From NCBI RefSeq assembly GCF_007004665.1, contig NZ_ML660056.1:186001-250000 (forward strand): a stretch of DNA of 64,000 nt. The letters are read 5' to 3'. Each line of letters begins with the position of its first letter. Positions within the stretch are counted from its first letter, which is position 1. The position numbers were made by a program, and so were the translations under genes. Below, in pieces: positions 28,778 through 39,016 of this stretch. This DNA comes from Denitrobaculum tricleocarpae (GTDB lineage Bacteria > Pseudomonadota > Alphaproteobacteria > Kiloniellales > Kiloniellaceae). The notes below the pieces were generated by a model. The model was not told where the DNA came from, did no database searches, and was given only the letters and a program-made list of their open reading frames with translations.

Positions 28778-29599
28778 ATGGGACCCAAGCTCGGCATCTT
28801 GGCTGGCTCGGGCGAGCTGCCGGTCCGCCTTCGCGATCATTGCCTGATGCAGGGCCGAGACGTCTTCATAATTGCATTCAACGGACATACGGACCCAAGT
28901 ATCGTTGAAGGTGTCGAGCACTTCTGGACACGTCTGGGCAGCGCCTACTCCGCGATCAAAGTCCTTCGGGATGCCGGGGTCGGCGAGTTGGTGATGGCCG
29001 GCGGGATACAGCGCCCCACACTCAAGGATCTCCGGCCCGATTTTCAGACGCTGAAGTTCATGACCAAGATTGGATCCGTCGGTCTGGGCGACGACGGTAT
29101 GCTGACAGCCATTATCAATTACCTTGAGAATGAGGGGTTTCAGGTTGTCGGGGCGGATGACGTTCTGGGCGATATCCTCGCCAGAGACGGCGTCTATGGG
29201 CGGGTCGAGCCTGATGCGGAGGCCTGGGCGGATATTGACCGCGGCATCGGGGTTGCGCGTGCGCTTGGAGCCCAGGACGTCGGGCAATCCGTGATCGTTC
29301 AGCAGGGTTTTATCCTGGGGGTCGAGGCGGTCGAGGGAACGGATGCACTCATCAAGCGCTGCGCCGAGCTCAAGCACAGCGGCGCCGGTGGCGTTCTGGT
29401 CAAGGTCAAGAAGCCGCAGCAGGAACGGCGGGCGGATTTACCCACAATCGGCCCCGTTACGGTTCGCACTGCGGCGGAAAGCGGGTTACGTGGCATCGCC
29501 GTGGAGGCGGGAGGCGCGCTGATCGTCGATCGGGACGCCGTGCAGGCGACGGCCGATGCCGCGGGTATCTTCGTCATCGGGATTGAGGTCCCGCAATGA
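28778..29599 (+). CDS. lpxI: UDP-2,3-diacylglucosamine diphosphatase LpxI
   Basis: A 273-residue DUF1009-family enzyme that cleaves UDP-2,3-diacylglucosamine to lipid X. It replaces the unrelated LpxH in most alphaproteobacteria. Features are LGILAGSGELPVRL at the N-terminus, the conserved DDGMLTAIINYLENEGF, and QGFILGVEAVEGTDALI and AVEAGGALIVDRD in the C-terminal domain. It lies between lpxA and lpxB, overlapping lpxB by 4 bp. Confidence 0.95.
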   Translation: MGPKLGILAGSGELPVRLRDHCLMQGRDVFIIAFNGHTDPSIVEGVEHFWTRLGSAYSAIKVLRDAGVGELVMAGGIQRPTLKDLRPDFQTLKFMTKIGSVGLGDDGMLTAIINYLENEGFQVVGADDVLGDILARDGVYGRVEPDAEAWADIDRGIGVARALGAQDVGQSVIVQQGFILGVEAVEGTDALIKRCAELKHSGAGGVLVKVKKPQQERRADLPTIGPVTVRTAAESGLRGIAVEAGGALIVDRDAVQATADAAGIFVIGIEVPQ

Positions 29600-30918
29600 C
29601 GCCGGCCCGCCAGTCCGCGAGCGAAGCGGACGCCGGCCCGGGTGCCGTCTCTCTTAACGGCACAGGCGTGCCGGAGACTGCCGAAGAAGGCCCCCTGATT
29701 TTTCTGATTGCAGGTGAGCCCTCGGGAGATCTGCTGGGCGCACGTTTGATGACCGCGCTTGAAGAGCTGACCGGCGGAAAGGTTAGGTTCGCAGGCGTCG
29801 GAGGTCCGGGCATGGCGGCGCACGGCCTGAAAACGCTTTTCCCGATCAGCGAGCTGGCAATCATGGGGATCTTCGAAACCGTCCCCCATCTGTTCAGCAT
29901 ATACCGGCGGATCAAGCAGACCCGCGCCGAGATTCTGCGTCAGCGTCCCGCCGCTCTGGTGACCATCGACGCGCCGAGTTTTACGCTTCAGGTCGCGAAG
30001 GGACTAAGAGGGCAGGGCATTCCCCTGATCCACTACGTGGCGCCACAGGTCTGGGCCTGGAAGGCCTGGCGCGCGAAAGAACTGGCACAGTACCTGGACC
30101 TGCTGCTGGTGCTGCTTCCCTTCGAGCCCCCCTATTTCGAGAAGTACGGCCTGAACACCAAGTTCGTCGGTCATCCCGCAGTGGAAGGCCGCGCGGAAGG
30201 CCGCGCGGAAGGCGAAGAGCCGGCCTCTGCTTCGAATCCGTCAGCGAATTCACTGGCCGGACGGGACGAGCGCAACCGGGATTTTCGCGAACGCCACGGC
30301 ATAGCTGAGCAGGCGCGCCTGATCTGTGTGCTTCCGGGCAGCCGAAAGGGTGAAGTTTCACGCTTATGCAAAGTCTTCGGTGAGGGCCTGGAGCGAATGT
30401 CGGGGGAAATCCCAAACCTGCATGCGGTCGTCCCCACCGTCGCCAACGTCGCGGATTTTGTCCGCGCGGAGACCGGCAAATGGCCTGTCCCTGCGACGGT
30501 GATTGAGGGCGCAGACGAGAAACACGATGCCTTCGAGGCCTGCGAGGCGGCTCTGGCGGCCTCAGGCACGATCGCGGTGGAGTTGGCGGTTGCCGGTTTG
30601 CCGACGGTGATCGGTTACCGTGTCAATCCTCTCACAGCCTGGTTGGCAAGCCACATCCTGAAGATCAAGTTTGTCAGCCTCCCCAATCTCCTGCTGGGGC
30701 GTCTGGTGGTTCCGGAACTCCTGCAGCACTACATGACGCCTGAAACAATCGTCTCTAAGCTTTCGCCTCTGATGGCGGAGGGCGCGGCCCGTCAAAAGCA
30801 ACTCGGTGATTTCACCGAGGTGGTCAAGCTCTTGACCCCGCACGAAGAGCGTCCCAGCATGGTTGCAGCCCGCCAGATCCTTTCCCAAATAGAACACACA
30901 CCAGCAACAGACCGCTAA
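29596..30918 (+). CDS. lpxB: Lipid-A-disaccharide synthase
   Basis: A 440-residue GT19 glycosyltransferase that joins lipid X and UDP-diacylglucosamine. IAGEPSGDLLGA, HYVAPQVWAWK and LPGSRKGEV are family motifs. Two things are unusual: a 30-residue Ala/Gly/Ser-rich N-terminal extension, and an insert at about residues 197-220 made by a tandem 12-bp duplication (30184-30195 and 30196-30207) giving EGRAEGRAEGEE. The insert falls in a loop between the two Rossmann domains. Confidence 0.95.
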   Translation: MTPARQSASEADAGPGAVSLNGTGVPETAEEGPLIFLIAGEPSGDLLGARLMTALEELTGGKVRFAGVGGPGMAAHGLKTLFPISELAIMGIFETVPHLFSIYRRIKQTRAEILRQRPAALVTIDAPSFTLQVAKGLRGQGIPLIHYVAPQVWAWKAWRAKELAQYLDLLLVLLPFEPPYFEKYGLNTKFVGHPAVEGRAEGRAEGEEPASASNPSANSLAGRDERNRDFRERHGIAEQARLICVLPGSRKGEVSRLCKVFGEGLERMSGEIPNLHAVVPTVANVADFVRAETGKWPVPATVIEGADEKHDAFEACEAALAASGTIAVELAVAGLPTVIGYRVNPLTAWLASHILKIKFVSLPNLLLGRLVVPELLQHYMTPETIVSKLSPLMAEGAARQKQLGDFTEVVKLLTPHEERPSMVAARQILSQIEHTPATDR

Positions 30919-30949
30919 GCGAAGCGCTCGAAAAAGGGGAGAACCCGCA

Positions 30950-31348
30950 ATGTCGGAAAACTTCAAGTTTCTACATACGATGATCCGCGTGAAGGATTTG
31001 GACAAATCGATCGATTTCTACACCCGGCACCTCGGTATGAAACTGATCCGCAAGAACGACTATCCGAGCGGCGAATTCACACTCGCTTTCGTCGGCTATG
31101 GCGATGAGACCGACAACACGGTGATCGAGCTGACCCACAACTGGGGGCAGGAAGAACCCTATGATCTGGGCGATGCATTCGGTCACCTGGCGCTCGGTGT
31201 GCCGGATATCTACGGAACCTGTGAAGCGCTCGGAAAGGAGGGCGTGAGCATTCCCCGCCCGCCCGGGCCCATGAAACACGGCGGCAGCGTGATCGCCTTT
31301 ATCGAAGATCCGGACGGCTACAAAATCGAGCTGATTGAGCGCAAGTAA
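30950..31348 (+). CDS. gloA: Lactoylglutathione lyase (glyoxalase I)
   Basis: A 132-residue VOC enzyme that converts the methylglyoxal-glutathione hemithioacetal to S-lactoylglutathione. The four metal ligands are visible: His in FLHTMIRVKDLD, Glu in VIELTHNWG, His in FGHLALGV, and Glu in YKIELIERK. GGAG precedes the ATG by 8 bp. It converges on gltA across a shared terminator. Confidence 0.95.
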   Translation: MSENFKFLHTMIRVKDLDKSIDFYTRHLGMKLIRKNDYPSGEFTLAFVGYGDETDNTVIELTHNWGQEEPYDLGDAFGHLALGVPDIYGTCEALGKEGVSIPRPPGPMKHGGSVIAFIEDPDGYKIELIERK

Positions 31349-31360
31349 AGAAGTCCGGCA

Positions 31361-31382
31361 GAGGCCCAAAAGAGGCCCAAAA
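31361..31382 (+). repeat. Tandem 11-bp duplication after gloA
   Basis: GAGGCCCAAAA occurs twice in direct succession (31361-31371 and 31372-31382), 12 bp after the gloA stop. It precedes the terminator stem and has no evident function. Confidence 0.8.
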
Positions 31383-31396
31383 GTGACAAAGAAAAA

Positions 31397-31428
31397 GGGC
31401 GCTGGTCGAGACACCAGCGCCCTTTTTT
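31397..31428. terminator. Bidirectional terminator between gloA and gltA
   Basis: GGGCGCTGGT (31397-31406) pairs perfectly with ACCAGCGCCC (31413-31422). A run of six T follows on the + strand and five A precede, so both converging genes, gloA and gltA, meet a stem plus U-run. Confidence 0.92.
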
Positions 31429-31446
31429 CATGCTTGGCAAAAGAGA

Positions 31447-32754
31447 CTACCGGTCTTTCAACTCGGTGTAGCTGCGCGCGGTGTGGCCCGTGTAGAGCTG
31501 CCGCGGGCGGCTGATCTTCTGGTTTGGATCTTCAATCATTTCCTTCCACTGCGCGACCCAGCCGACCGTGCGGGCCAGGGCGAAGAGCACGGTGAACATG
31601 GAGGTCGGGAAGTTCATCGCTTTCAGGATGATACCTGAATAGAAGTCGACGTTCGGGAAAAGCTTCTTCTCAGCGAAGTAAGGATCGCTCAGAGCCAGCT
31701 TCTCAAGTTCCATAGCCAGTTCCAGCAGCGGATCCTCGACCCCGAGTTCCGCGAGAACTTCATGACAGGAGGTCCGCATGACCGCAGCGCGCGGATCGTA
31801 GTTCTTGTAGACCCGGTGGCCGAAGCCCATCAGGCGGAAGGGATCGTCCTTATTCTTCGCGCGTTCGATGAACTCGGGGATCCGGTCCTTGTGGCCGATT
31901 TCCTGCAGCATCTTCAGAACGGCTTCGTTCGCACCACCATGCGCCGGCCCCCAGAGAGAGGCGATACCCGCAGCGATACAGGCGAAGGGATTGGCACCGC
32001 TGGAACCGGCGATCCGGACCGTCGAGGTTGAGGCGTTCTGCTCGTGATCGGCATGGAGGATGAAGATGCGATCCATCGCGCGCGCGAGCACCGGATTGAC
32101 GACATAGTCTTCAGCCGGGACCGAGAAGGTCATCTGCAGGAAGTTTTCGGCGTAGTTCAGATTGTTCCGCGGATATACGAAGGGCTGACCGACCGAGTAC
32201 TTATAGGCGTTGGCGGCGATGGTCGGCATTTTCGCGATCAGGCGGTGCGAGGCGACCATACGCTGGTGCGGATCGCTGATATCGGTCGAATCGTGATAGA
32301 ACGCGGACATGGCACCGACCACACCCACCATGATCGCCATCGGGTGCGAGTCCCGCCGGAAACCACGGAAGAAGTTCATCATCTGCTCATGAAGCATAGT
32401 GTGGTAAGTAATTGATCTTTCGAAGTTCTCCTTTTCGGAGCCATTCGGAAGCTCTCCATGAAGCAGCAGATAGCAGACCTCCATGAAGTCGCTTTTCTCG
32501 GCCAGTTCCTCGATGGAATAGCCCCGGTGCATCAGGATGCCTTCTTCACCGTCGATGTAGGTGATTTTCGACTCGCAGCTGCCGGTCGAGGTAAAGCCCG
32601 GATCGTAGGTGAAGCAATCCGTTTGAGCGTAGAGCTTCCTTACGTCGATGACGGATGGCCCTGTCGTTCCTTCAAGCAGCGGCAAGTCCCAGGATTCGTT
32701 GCTGCTTTTGTCCGTCAGGGTGAAGCCTTTAGAGTTTGCTTTCGCGTCTGTCAT
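31447..32754 (-). CDS. gltA: Citrate synthase
   Basis: A 435-residue type II citrate synthase, the entry enzyme of the TCA cycle. The catalytic His is in [18 protein letters not shown] and the second in [13 protein letters not shown], with the Asp in the MIEDPN region. The start at 32754 is preferred because AAGGGAAG lies 6-8 bp before it, although an in-frame ATG exists at 32778. A promoter is visible upstream. Confidence 0.95.
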   Translation of the reverse strand: MTDAKANSKGFTLTDKSSNESWDLPLLEGTTGPSVIDVRKLYAQTDCFTYDPGFTSTGSCESKITYIDGEEGILMHRGYSIEELAEKSDFMEVCYLLLHGELPNGSEKENFERSITYHTMLHEQMMNFFRGFRRDSHPMAIMVGVVGAMSAFYHDSTDISDPHQRMVASHRLIAKMPTIAANAYKYSVGQPFVYPRNNLNYAENFLQMTFSVPAEDYVVNPVLARAMDRIFILHADHEQNASTSTVRIAGSSGANPFACIAAGIASLWGPAHGGANEAVLKMLQEIGHKDRIPEFIERAKNKDDPFRLMGFGHRVYKNYDPRAAVMRTSCHEVLAELGVEDPLLELAMELEKLALSDPYFAEKKLFPNVDFYSGIILKAMNFPTSMFTVLFALARTVGWVAQWKEMIEDPNQKISRPRQLYTGHTARSYTELKDR

Positions 32755-32797
32755 CGCATCTTCCCTTCTACGTCGCATTCATCTTAATTTGTGCGGG

Positions 32798-32826
32798 AGC
32801 ATAGTTTCTGAATGCTTATCAATCAA
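32798..32826 (-). promoter_or_regulatory. Likely sigma-70 promoter of gltA
   Basis: On the minus strand TTGATT (32826-32821) and TATGCT (32803-32798) are separated by exactly 17 bp in an AT-rich stretch 44 bp before the gltA start. Each box matches the consensus at 4 of 6 positions. Confidence 0.45.
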
Positions 32827-32866
32827 TTACCGTTGTGCTGCATTGCAAAAGAAAACGGTTAACCCC

Positions 32867-34279
32867 CTATAACACATCGGAAATTCGAGCCAGGCATTCC
32901 TCTTTCCCAAGGATCGACATTACCTCGAATATGCCCGGAGAGACGTTGGAGCCGGTGATCGAAGCCCGTAAAGGCTGAGCCACATTGCCCAGCTTCAGCT
33001 CGGCCGATTCGGCGAAGTCGCGAACCGCCGCTTCGATCGTGCTTTCATCCCAGCTTTCCAGGGCTTCCAGGGCGGGTTTCACCGCCGCGAGGCGGGCGAC
33101 AGCCTCCTCTGAGAGAATCTTTTGCGCCTTCGGATTGAAGGTGAGGGGCCGCTGGTTCGTATAGACCCTTGCAGACTCAACCAGTTCATTGAGGGTTTTC
33201 GCGCGGAGCTTGAGGCCGTCAATCCCCAGACCCAGGCGCTCAACCGCGGATTCATCAGGCGTTTGCCCATCTTCGCTGGCCATGCGCTCACAGACCAGCC
33301 TGGTGAGGCGCGCGCCCTCCGCTTCTCTCAGATAGACCCCGTTGAGATTCTCAAGTTTGGCAAAATCGAATCGGGATGCCGATTTGCCGACTCCGTCCAG
33401 ATCGAACCATTCGATGGCCTGGGCGATCGAAATAATTTCGTCATCGCCGTGGCCCCAGCCCAGCCTGAGCAGGTAGTTGCATAATGCCTCGGGCAGGTAA
33501 CCCATGTCCCGATAGGCTTCTACCCCAAGCGCACCGTGACGTTTCGAGAGTTTCGCGCCGTCAGGGCCGTGAATGAGCGGAATATGCGCAAAGGCCGGCA
33601 CATCCCAGCCGAAGGCCCGATAGAGCTGGTATTGCCGAAAGGCGTTGGTCAGGTGATCGTCGCCGCGAATCACATGGGTGACGCCCATGTCGTGATCATC
33701 GACCACGACCGAGAGCATGTAGGTGGGCGTCCCGTCCGCGCGCAGAAGAACCATGTCATCCAGCTGGTCGTTGCCGACGGTCACTTCGCCCTGGACCAGG
33801 TCGTTGATGACCGTGCTACCCTCTTGGGGCATCTTGATGCGCACGACCGGATCTATGCCGTCCGGCGCCTCCGAGGGGTCGCGGTCGCGCCAGCGCCCGT
33901 CATAGCGTACCGGGCGTCCCTCCGCGCGGGCCGCCTGACGCATGGCGTCGAGCTCCTCCGGGCTGCAGTAGCAATGATAAGCCTTACCCTGGGCCAGCAG
34001 TTCACGGGCGAGGGCCGCATGACGTTCCGCGCCCTTGGACTGGTAGAACACGTCCCCATCCCAATCGAGGCCCAGCCAATCCAGCCCGTCAAGAATCGCT
34101 TCGATCGCTTCGTCGGTGGAGCGTTTTCGGTCGGTATCTTCGATCCTGAGGCGGTAGCTGCCGCCATGGTGTTTTGCAAACAGCCAATTGAAGAGCGCGG
34201 TTCGTGCACCGCCGATGTGCAGGAACCCTGTAGGTGAAGGTGCAAAGCGGGTAACGACCCGCGAAGCGGTTTCGGGCAT
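32867..34279 (-). CDS. gltX: Glutamyl-tRNA synthetase
   Basis: A 470-residue class I synthetase. The HIGH-type motif is [21 protein letters not shown] at the N-terminus and the KMSKS-type motif is [11 protein letters not shown]. Alphaproteobacteria often carry two GltX paralogues that divide Glu-tRNA(Glu) and Glu-tRNA(Gln) charging; which of the two this is cannot be told here. The neighbouring gltA and comEC are its usual partners. Confidence 0.95.
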   Translation of the reverse strand: MPETASRVVTRFAPSPTGFLHIGGARTALFNWLFAKHHGGSYRLRIEDTDRKRSTDEAIEAILDGLDWLGLDWDGDVFYQSKGAERHAALARELLAQGKAYHCYCSPEELDAMRQAARAEGRPVRYDGRWRDRDPSEAPDGIDPVVRIKMPQEGSTVINDLVQGEVTVGNDQLDDMVLLRADGTPTYMLSVVVDDHDMGVTHVIRGDDHLTNAFRQYQLYRAFGWDVPAFAHIPLIHGPDGAKLSKRHGALGVEAYRDMGYLPEALCNYLLRLGWGHGDDEIISIAQAIEWFDLDGVGKSASRFDFAKLENLNGVYLREAEGARLTRLVCERMASEDGQTPDESAVERLGLGIDGLKLRAKTLNELVESARVYTNQRPLTFNPKAQKILSEEAVARLAAVKPALEALESWDESTIEAAVRDFAESAELKLGNVAQPLRASITGSNVSPGIFEVMSILGKEECLARISDVL

Positions 34280-34528
34280 GGTCTTTGTCCAAAAGAGTGT
34301 TTTGAGTGAGTCCGCCCTGTGTGTCCAAGGCGAGAGAACGGCTCTTTAGCACATCAAATGCGCTGCTGCCATGCCAAGGAAAGGGCGCAGGCAGAGATCT
34401 GCAGCATTTTTGCGGATGATTTGGGTTCTGGAGCTTGTGCGGCCGAGCGGCTATAGCTCTGGTTTCTGCTTTGCCCGCAGGCCGTCGGGCCGGATGCAGC
34501 AGACGGTCTTTGTCCTGGATGAGGTGTT

Positions 34529-35464
34529 ATGACACGCGTTTTTTGCTTCGGTGGGGCGCATATCGACCGCACGGCACGCTGCAAGGCCGCGTTTGTCCCG
34601 GGGGCCTCCAACCCGGTGGCCGTGGAGACGACGCTCGGCGGCGCCGCTCTGAATACTGCATTCAATCTCAAGCGTTTCGGGCACGACGTTTATCTGATTT
34701 CGACGGTCGGAGACGATTCGGAGGGCGCCCGGGTGGCGGGCGCTCTGTCGGCTTTGGAGCTCTCCTGCGAGGGGCTGATCCACCGGCGGGGCCAGGCAAG
34801 CGCCAATTACACCGCCATCCTTGAGAAGACGGGGGATCTTGTGGCGGGTCTGGCGGATATGGCCATCTACGACGGGCTCACCTCTGCCGAGCTTCTGAAA
34901 GCGGTGGAGGAAATAAGCGTATCCCCGCCGCTTTCCGGTGATTTCGCGTTCCTGGACGCCAACCTTCCAGCTGGCGTTCTTGAGGATCTGACCAGCCACT
35001 ACAGTTCACAAGGCCTGCGACTTGCAGCCGCGGCGATTTCGCCCGCGAAAGTAGGGCGGTTATCTAGTGCATTAAAAAACATCAATCTTCTGTTTTGTAA
35101 TCAGGCGGAACTTGCGGCGCTGAGCGATGTTCATCTAGAGGATGAGGCCGCGCTCCGCCATGCCGGCGCCAGTCTCAGCGCGGAACAGGGCATCTCCATA
35201 CTGATGACCCGTGGGGCGAACGGACTTCTTCACTTCGACCAGGGAGAAATCACCGCCTATCCCGCGCACCCGGCGAAGGTGGTCGATGTAAACGGTGCGG
35301 GAGATGCCTTCGCGGCGGGCTGCCTTCACGCCCTGATGCTGGGCGTGCAGATTCCGGACGCGATAACGTTCGGGCAGGCCACGGCCTGCCTGACGCTTGA
35401 AACAAAGAGCTCAACGGCAAGTGGGCTGACCGCTGCGTTGGTTTCGGAGCGTCTTGGCCGCTGA
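34529..35464 (+). CDS. PfkB-family carbohydrate/nucleoside kinase
   Basis: A 311-residue ribokinase-fold kinase. The N-terminal GGAALNTAFNLKRFG matches the first PfkB signature and VNGAGDAFAAGCLHAL the second, with the catalytic Asp. The closest family I can suggest is pseudouridine kinase, but no psuG glycosidase lies beside it, so the substrate is unassigned. It is divergent from gltX, with 249 bp between them in which I see no clear element. Confidence 0.8.
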   Translation: MTRVFCFGGAHIDRTARCKAAFVPGASNPVAVETTLGGAALNTAFNLKRFGHDVYLISTVGDDSEGARVAGALSALELSCEGLIHRRGQASANYTAILEKTGDLVAGLADMAIYDGLTSAELLKAVEEISVSPPLSGDFAFLDANLPAGVLEDLTSHYSSQGLRLAAAAISPAKVGRLSSALKNINLLFCNQAELAALSDVHLEDEAALRHAGASLSAEQGISILMTRGANGLLHFDQGEITAYPAHPAKVVDVNGAGDAFAAGCLHALMLGVQIPDAITFGQATACLTLETKSSTASGLTAALVSERLGR

Positions 35465-35604
35465 AGCCAACATCTGGACAGACTTAGTCGATGTGCCACC
35501 AGATACGGCGGTTTTCCCTAGGATGTCTCTATCGCCGCCTGTCGCGGAATAAGGTCTTATTGCGCCATTTGGTTGTTCTTCGGCCCGTTTCCTGCTTTCG
35601 TGAG

Positions 35605-37824
35605 ATGGAAATGGGGAACGGCGTGGCTGAAACCGGGATAAGGGACAGGGCGGGATGGCGTTGGGTGCGCGGCGCGGCGGCTGGTCTTCTGCCGTCCTCC
35701 CTCCACTTGCCGGGAGAGCTTAACTGGAGCGCACCAAGTGTCTGGTTTCACGCGGAAAGAGACCGTTGGGCGCTTTGGCTTCCGGTGATTTTCGGGGTGG
35801 GAATCGGTCTTTACTTTGCGCTTCCGGTTGAACCCTCGCCGTGGGCCGGGCTCACTCTGCTGATTTTGACATCCAGTGCTTTGGCGCTCACCTATCGCGG
35901 ACAAAGCGCACGCCTGCAATCCTGCAGGCTGATGAGTCTGCTGCTTGTCTTTGCGGCCCTGGGGTTCGGCATGGCGCAGCTTCGGACGCTCAACCTTAAT
36001 GCGCCGATCCTGGAACGCTCGACCGGACCGACGGAGGTCCGTGGGCGGATCGTAACGGTCGAACCCCGCAAACGCGGCGAGCGTCTCGTTCTCGAAATGC
36101 CTGAGATCCGCGGGATTCCGGCCGAACAGACGCCCGAGCGAATTCGTGTGACACTCGCCACAGGGGCGCAAGGGCTCTATCCGGGCGATTGGGTGCGGGG
36201 CAGGGCGAAGCTCGGCCCGCCGCCCGAACCGGCGGCGCCTGGTGCCTATGATTTCGCCCGTGCCGCTTATTTCAAGCGGCTCGGCGCGGTTGGTTTTGCC
36301 TATGGACGCTTCGAGCTTTTGCCCAGAGAGGCTTCACAAGCCCTTGTTTCGGATCAAGTCCGGCAGTCCTGGGAAATCTGGTGGGCTGATCTCCGTCATC
36401 GCCTCTCCGAGCGGATTGTCACCGCATTGCCTGGTGATGCAGGGGCCGTTGCGGCGGCATTGATGACCGGCGAGCGCGGACGGATACCGGAAAGCCAGCT
36501 GCAGGCGCTGCGGGATGCCGGTTTGGCGCATCTGCTGGCGATTTCAGGATTGCACATCGGTTTGGTTGCTGCCGGTCTCTTCTTCGGTTTACGGGGGATT
36601 CTGGCCCTTATCCCGGCGCTGGCCCTCAATTACCCGATCAAGAAATGGGCGGCCCTTGTCGCGCTCCCCGGGGCTTTTGCCTATCTCATGCTGGTCGGCG
36701 CCACCATACCGGCCCAGCGGGCCTTCCTCATGACCGGCCTGATGCTGTTGGCTGTCTTGCTCGACCGCCGCGCGCTTTCCATGCGTCTGGTCGCCTGGGC
36801 GGCCATGGCGACGCTTCTTCTGGCGCCTGAAAGTCTGCTGTCCGTGAGCTTCCAGATGTCCTTTGCCGCCGTTACGGTGATGATCGCGGCCTATGAGGGG
36901 CGGCGCGGTTTCTTTGCCTCCGGCGGACGAGACTTCTGGAGTCTTGGCAGTCTTTGGCGCTACGGCCTTGGAATCGCCCTGACTTCGGGCTTGGCCACGG
37001 TCGCGACGGCGCCCTACGCCGTGTTTCACTTCAACCATCTCGCACTTTACGGCGTGTTTGCCAATGTGATCGCGGTGCCAATTACGGCCCTTTGGATCAT
37101 GCCCTGGGCGATCGTGGCGTTCCTGCTGATGCCGTTCGGGCTGGAGGCCTTTCCCCTGTGGTTCATGGGGCTGGGCATTGACGGCGTGGTCGCCACGGCG
37201 ACGACGGTATCCGCCTGGCCGGCTGCCGCTTTGAAGATCCCGGCCATGCCGGTCTGGGGCCTGATTGCCGCGTCGCTTGGCGGCCTTTGGCTCGCGATCT
37301 GGACCGGTCGTTGGCGATATCTCGGGGTTGTTCCGCTCGCTGCTTCAATCGTCTCGGTCATGCTCTGGAGGCCACCGGACATTCTGATCAGCGCCGACGC
37401 CCGTCTTGCAGCCGTGCGGCTCAGCGACGGATCCCTGTGGCGCTCCAATGCGGCCGTCAACCGTTTCGCAGCTGAAATCTGGTCTCGGCGGGCCGGCCTG
37501 GATCCCGCGGCGAAGAGCCGTGGAAATCCACTTGGGCAACCAAACTGCGACCCGATGGGCTGTATCGTGGAGCTGAAGGGCAGAAAAGTTGCGCTCGCCT
37601 GGGCCGCCGGCGCTCTGGCCGAAGACTGCGCGCTCGTCGATATCATGATCAGCCGCGTCCCGATCAGGCGTGCTTGCGCGTTTCCTGAAGAGGTCATAGA
37701 CCGTTTCGATCTCTGGCGGAACGGCGCTCACGCCCTCTGGATCACCGGGGACGACATTCAGATCAAATCCGTTGCGCAGACCCGTGGCAAAAGACCCTGG
37801 GTTCTCCTTCGCGGTGAGCCCTAG
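35605..37824 (+). CDS. comEC: ComEC/Rec2 family DNA-uptake membrane protein
   Basis: A membrane protein of about 739 residues from the chosen start. A DUF4131 segment with helices is followed by an OB-like periplasmic part (EVRGRIVTVEPRKRGERLVL) and the Competence domain (DAGLAHLLAISGLHIGLVAAG and later helices). The C-terminal metallo-beta-lactamase domain of classical ComEC is missing; instead about 110 soluble residues remain. The start is uncertain: an ATG at 35491 is in frame but its leader looks non-homologous, and GTG 35623 has a good ribosome site. Confidence 0.85.
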   Translation: MEMGNGVAETGIRDRAGWRWVRGAAAGLLPSSLHLPGELNWSAPSVWFHAERDRWALWLPVIFGVGIGLYFALPVEPSPWAGLTLLILTSSALALTYRGQSARLQSCRLMSLLLVFAALGFGMAQLRTLNLNAPILERSTGPTEVRGRIVTVEPRKRGERLVLEMPEIRGIPAEQTPERIRVTLATGAQGLYPGDWVRGRAKLGPPPEPAAPGAYDFARAAYFKRLGAVGFAYGRFELLPREASQALVSDQVRQSWEIWWADLRHRLSERIVTALPGDAGAVAAALMTGERGRIPESQLQALRDAGLAHLLAISGLHIGLVAAGLFFGLRGILALIPALALNYPIKKWAALVALPGAFAYLMLVGATIPAQRAFLMTGLMLLAVLLDRRALSMRLVAWAAMATLLLAPESLLSVSFQMSFAAVTVMIAAYEGRRGFFASGGRDFWSLGSLWRYGLGIALTSGLATVATAPYAVFHFNHLALYGVFANVIAVPITALWIMPWAIVAFLLMPFGLEAFPLWFMGLGIDGVVATATTVSAWPAAALKIPAMPVWGLIAASLGGLWLAIWTGRWRYLGVVPLAASIVSVMLWRPPDILISADARLAAVRLSDGSLWRSNAAVNRFAAEIWSRRAGLDPAAKSRGNPLGQPNCDPMGCIVELKGRKVALAWAAGALAEDCALVDIMISRVPIRRACAFPEEVIDRFDLWRNGAHALWITGDDIQIKSVAQTRGKRPWVLLRGEP

Positions 37825-37826
37825 GT

Positions 37827-38117
37827 GTATAGTCCCACGGTGTGGTGGTATCACATTGAAGACCATCGATAAGGAAGCACTATGGGACAGGTACTACACG
37901 GCAGCGCCACTACGACTCATGCTGTCCGAGCTGCGATACAGCGATCGAAAGCTTCGGTCCAAGAGCTGAGCGAGCACTACGGCATCAACCCTAAGACGGT
38001 GCGGAAGTGGCGCAAGCGATCTTCTGTGGAGGATGGGCCGATGGGGCCGAAGGAGCGGGGCGGAAGCGGCGCGCGCGACATCCCCCCGCTTACTCTTCTT
38101 GGCGCTCCGGCAGTAAG
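37827..38117 (+). mobile_element. IS481-family insertion sequence remnant
   Basis: Between the comEC stop and lexA lies a fragment with the 5' end of an IS481-type transposase gene and about 55 bp of sequence before it. The rest of the element is gone. The left boundary is estimated from where comEC ends; the right is where the lexA-derived duplication begins. Confidence 0.65.
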
Positions 38118-38124
38118 TCAGTAG
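37882..38124 (+). pseudogene. Truncated IS481-family transposase
   Basis: Only the N-terminal helix-turn-helix survives. MGQVLHGSATTTHAVRAAIQ and LSEHYGINPKTVRKWRKR are the typical IS481 start and recognition helix. After about residue 58 (PMGPKE) the sequence departs from the family and stops at residue 80, so the DDE catalytic domain is lost. It cannot transpose by itself. Confidence 0.8.
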
Positions 38125-38148
38125 CGCCGCAAATCAGTAGCGCCGCAA
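38118..38148. repeat. Tandem duplication of the lexA 3' end
   Basis: TCAGTAGCGCCGCAA occurs at 38118-38132 and again at 38134-38148, a 16-bp period. The second copy contains the actual lexA stop codon and last codons; the first is a copy beside the IS remnant. It may be left over from the insertion or deletion event. Confidence 0.75.
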
Positions 38149-38841
38149 CAGCCCGACAAGCCGGCCTTGGATCTTAATGCGCTCCGGCGGGAAAATCCTG
38201 GTTTCGTAGTTTTTGTTGGCCGGTTCCAGGGCGATGGCGCCGGATTTGCGGCGTAAACGCTTCAAGGTGGCTTCTTCGTCATCCACCAGAGCGACCACGA
38301 CCGCGCCGTTTTCCGCGGACTCCGTGCGCTCAATGATCACTGTATCGCCGTCGAGAATGCCCGCATCGACCATCGAGTCGCCGTCCACCTCAAGCGCGTA
38401 GTGCTCACCATGGCCAAGGATGGTCGAAGGGACATCGACGTAGGTCGAATAGTCGCGCAGGGCTTCGATCGGTGTACCCGCCGCGATCCGCCCGTAGAGC
38501 GGCAGTTGCAGGGCCTCGGAATCGGTGGGATCGGGTGGCGGCGCGTTGCTGGGAGAAATCCCCGAAAAGCGGCCCTCGATAACGCTGGGCGTAAATCCGC
38601 CGCTCGCCTGAGGCTGCTTTTCAAGATCTTCCGGCAGGCGAAGTATTTCTATGGCTCTGGCACGGTGGGCAAGCCGTCTTATGAAGCCCCGTTCTTCCAG
38701 CGCGGTGATCAGGCGATGAATACCTGACTTGGATTTCAGGTCCAGCGCCTCTTTCATTTCATCGAACGACGGCGATACACCGTGCTGCGAGAGGTGCTCG
38801 TGAACGAAAATAAGGAGTTGGTGCTGCTTCTTTGTCAGCAT
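38134..38841 (-). CDS. lexA: SOS repressor LexA
   Basis: A 235-residue repressor of the DNA-damage response. The winged helix-turn-helix is at residues 1-65 ([20 protein letters not shown] and [15 protein letters not shown]). The self-cleavage site Ala-Gly is in [11 protein letters not shown], the catalytic Ser in [11 protein letters not shown], and the Lys in [10 protein letters not shown]. RecA-stimulated cleavage frees the regulon. A direct-repeat SOS box lies 176 bp upstream of the start, so autoregulation is expected. Confidence 0.95.
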   Translation of the reverse strand: MLTKKQHQLLIFVHEHLSQHGVSPSFDEMKEALDLKSKSGIHRLITALEERGFIRRLAHRARAIEILRLPEDLEKQPQASGGFTPSVIEGRFSGISPSNAPPPDPTDSEALQLPLYGRIAAGTPIEALRDYSTYVDVPSTILGHGEHYALEVDGDSMVDAGILDGDTVIIERTESAENGAVVVALVDDEEATLKRLRRKSGAIALEPANKNYETRIFPPERIKIQGRLVGLLRRY

Positions 38842-39016
38842 GCGAAGTTTCTCCGTGAAAGTGACCTACGAGTGCATGCCCCGTTCGATTGTATCCTCCG
38901 GCCTGTTCGAACGCGTTTTGCTCTGCAAACGCGGCTTCGAATCTGCCCTGGAATACATCTGCTCAAATGAACGCGACAGGCACTAAATGTAGAACAAAAC
39001 AAAAACGTCACCACAT

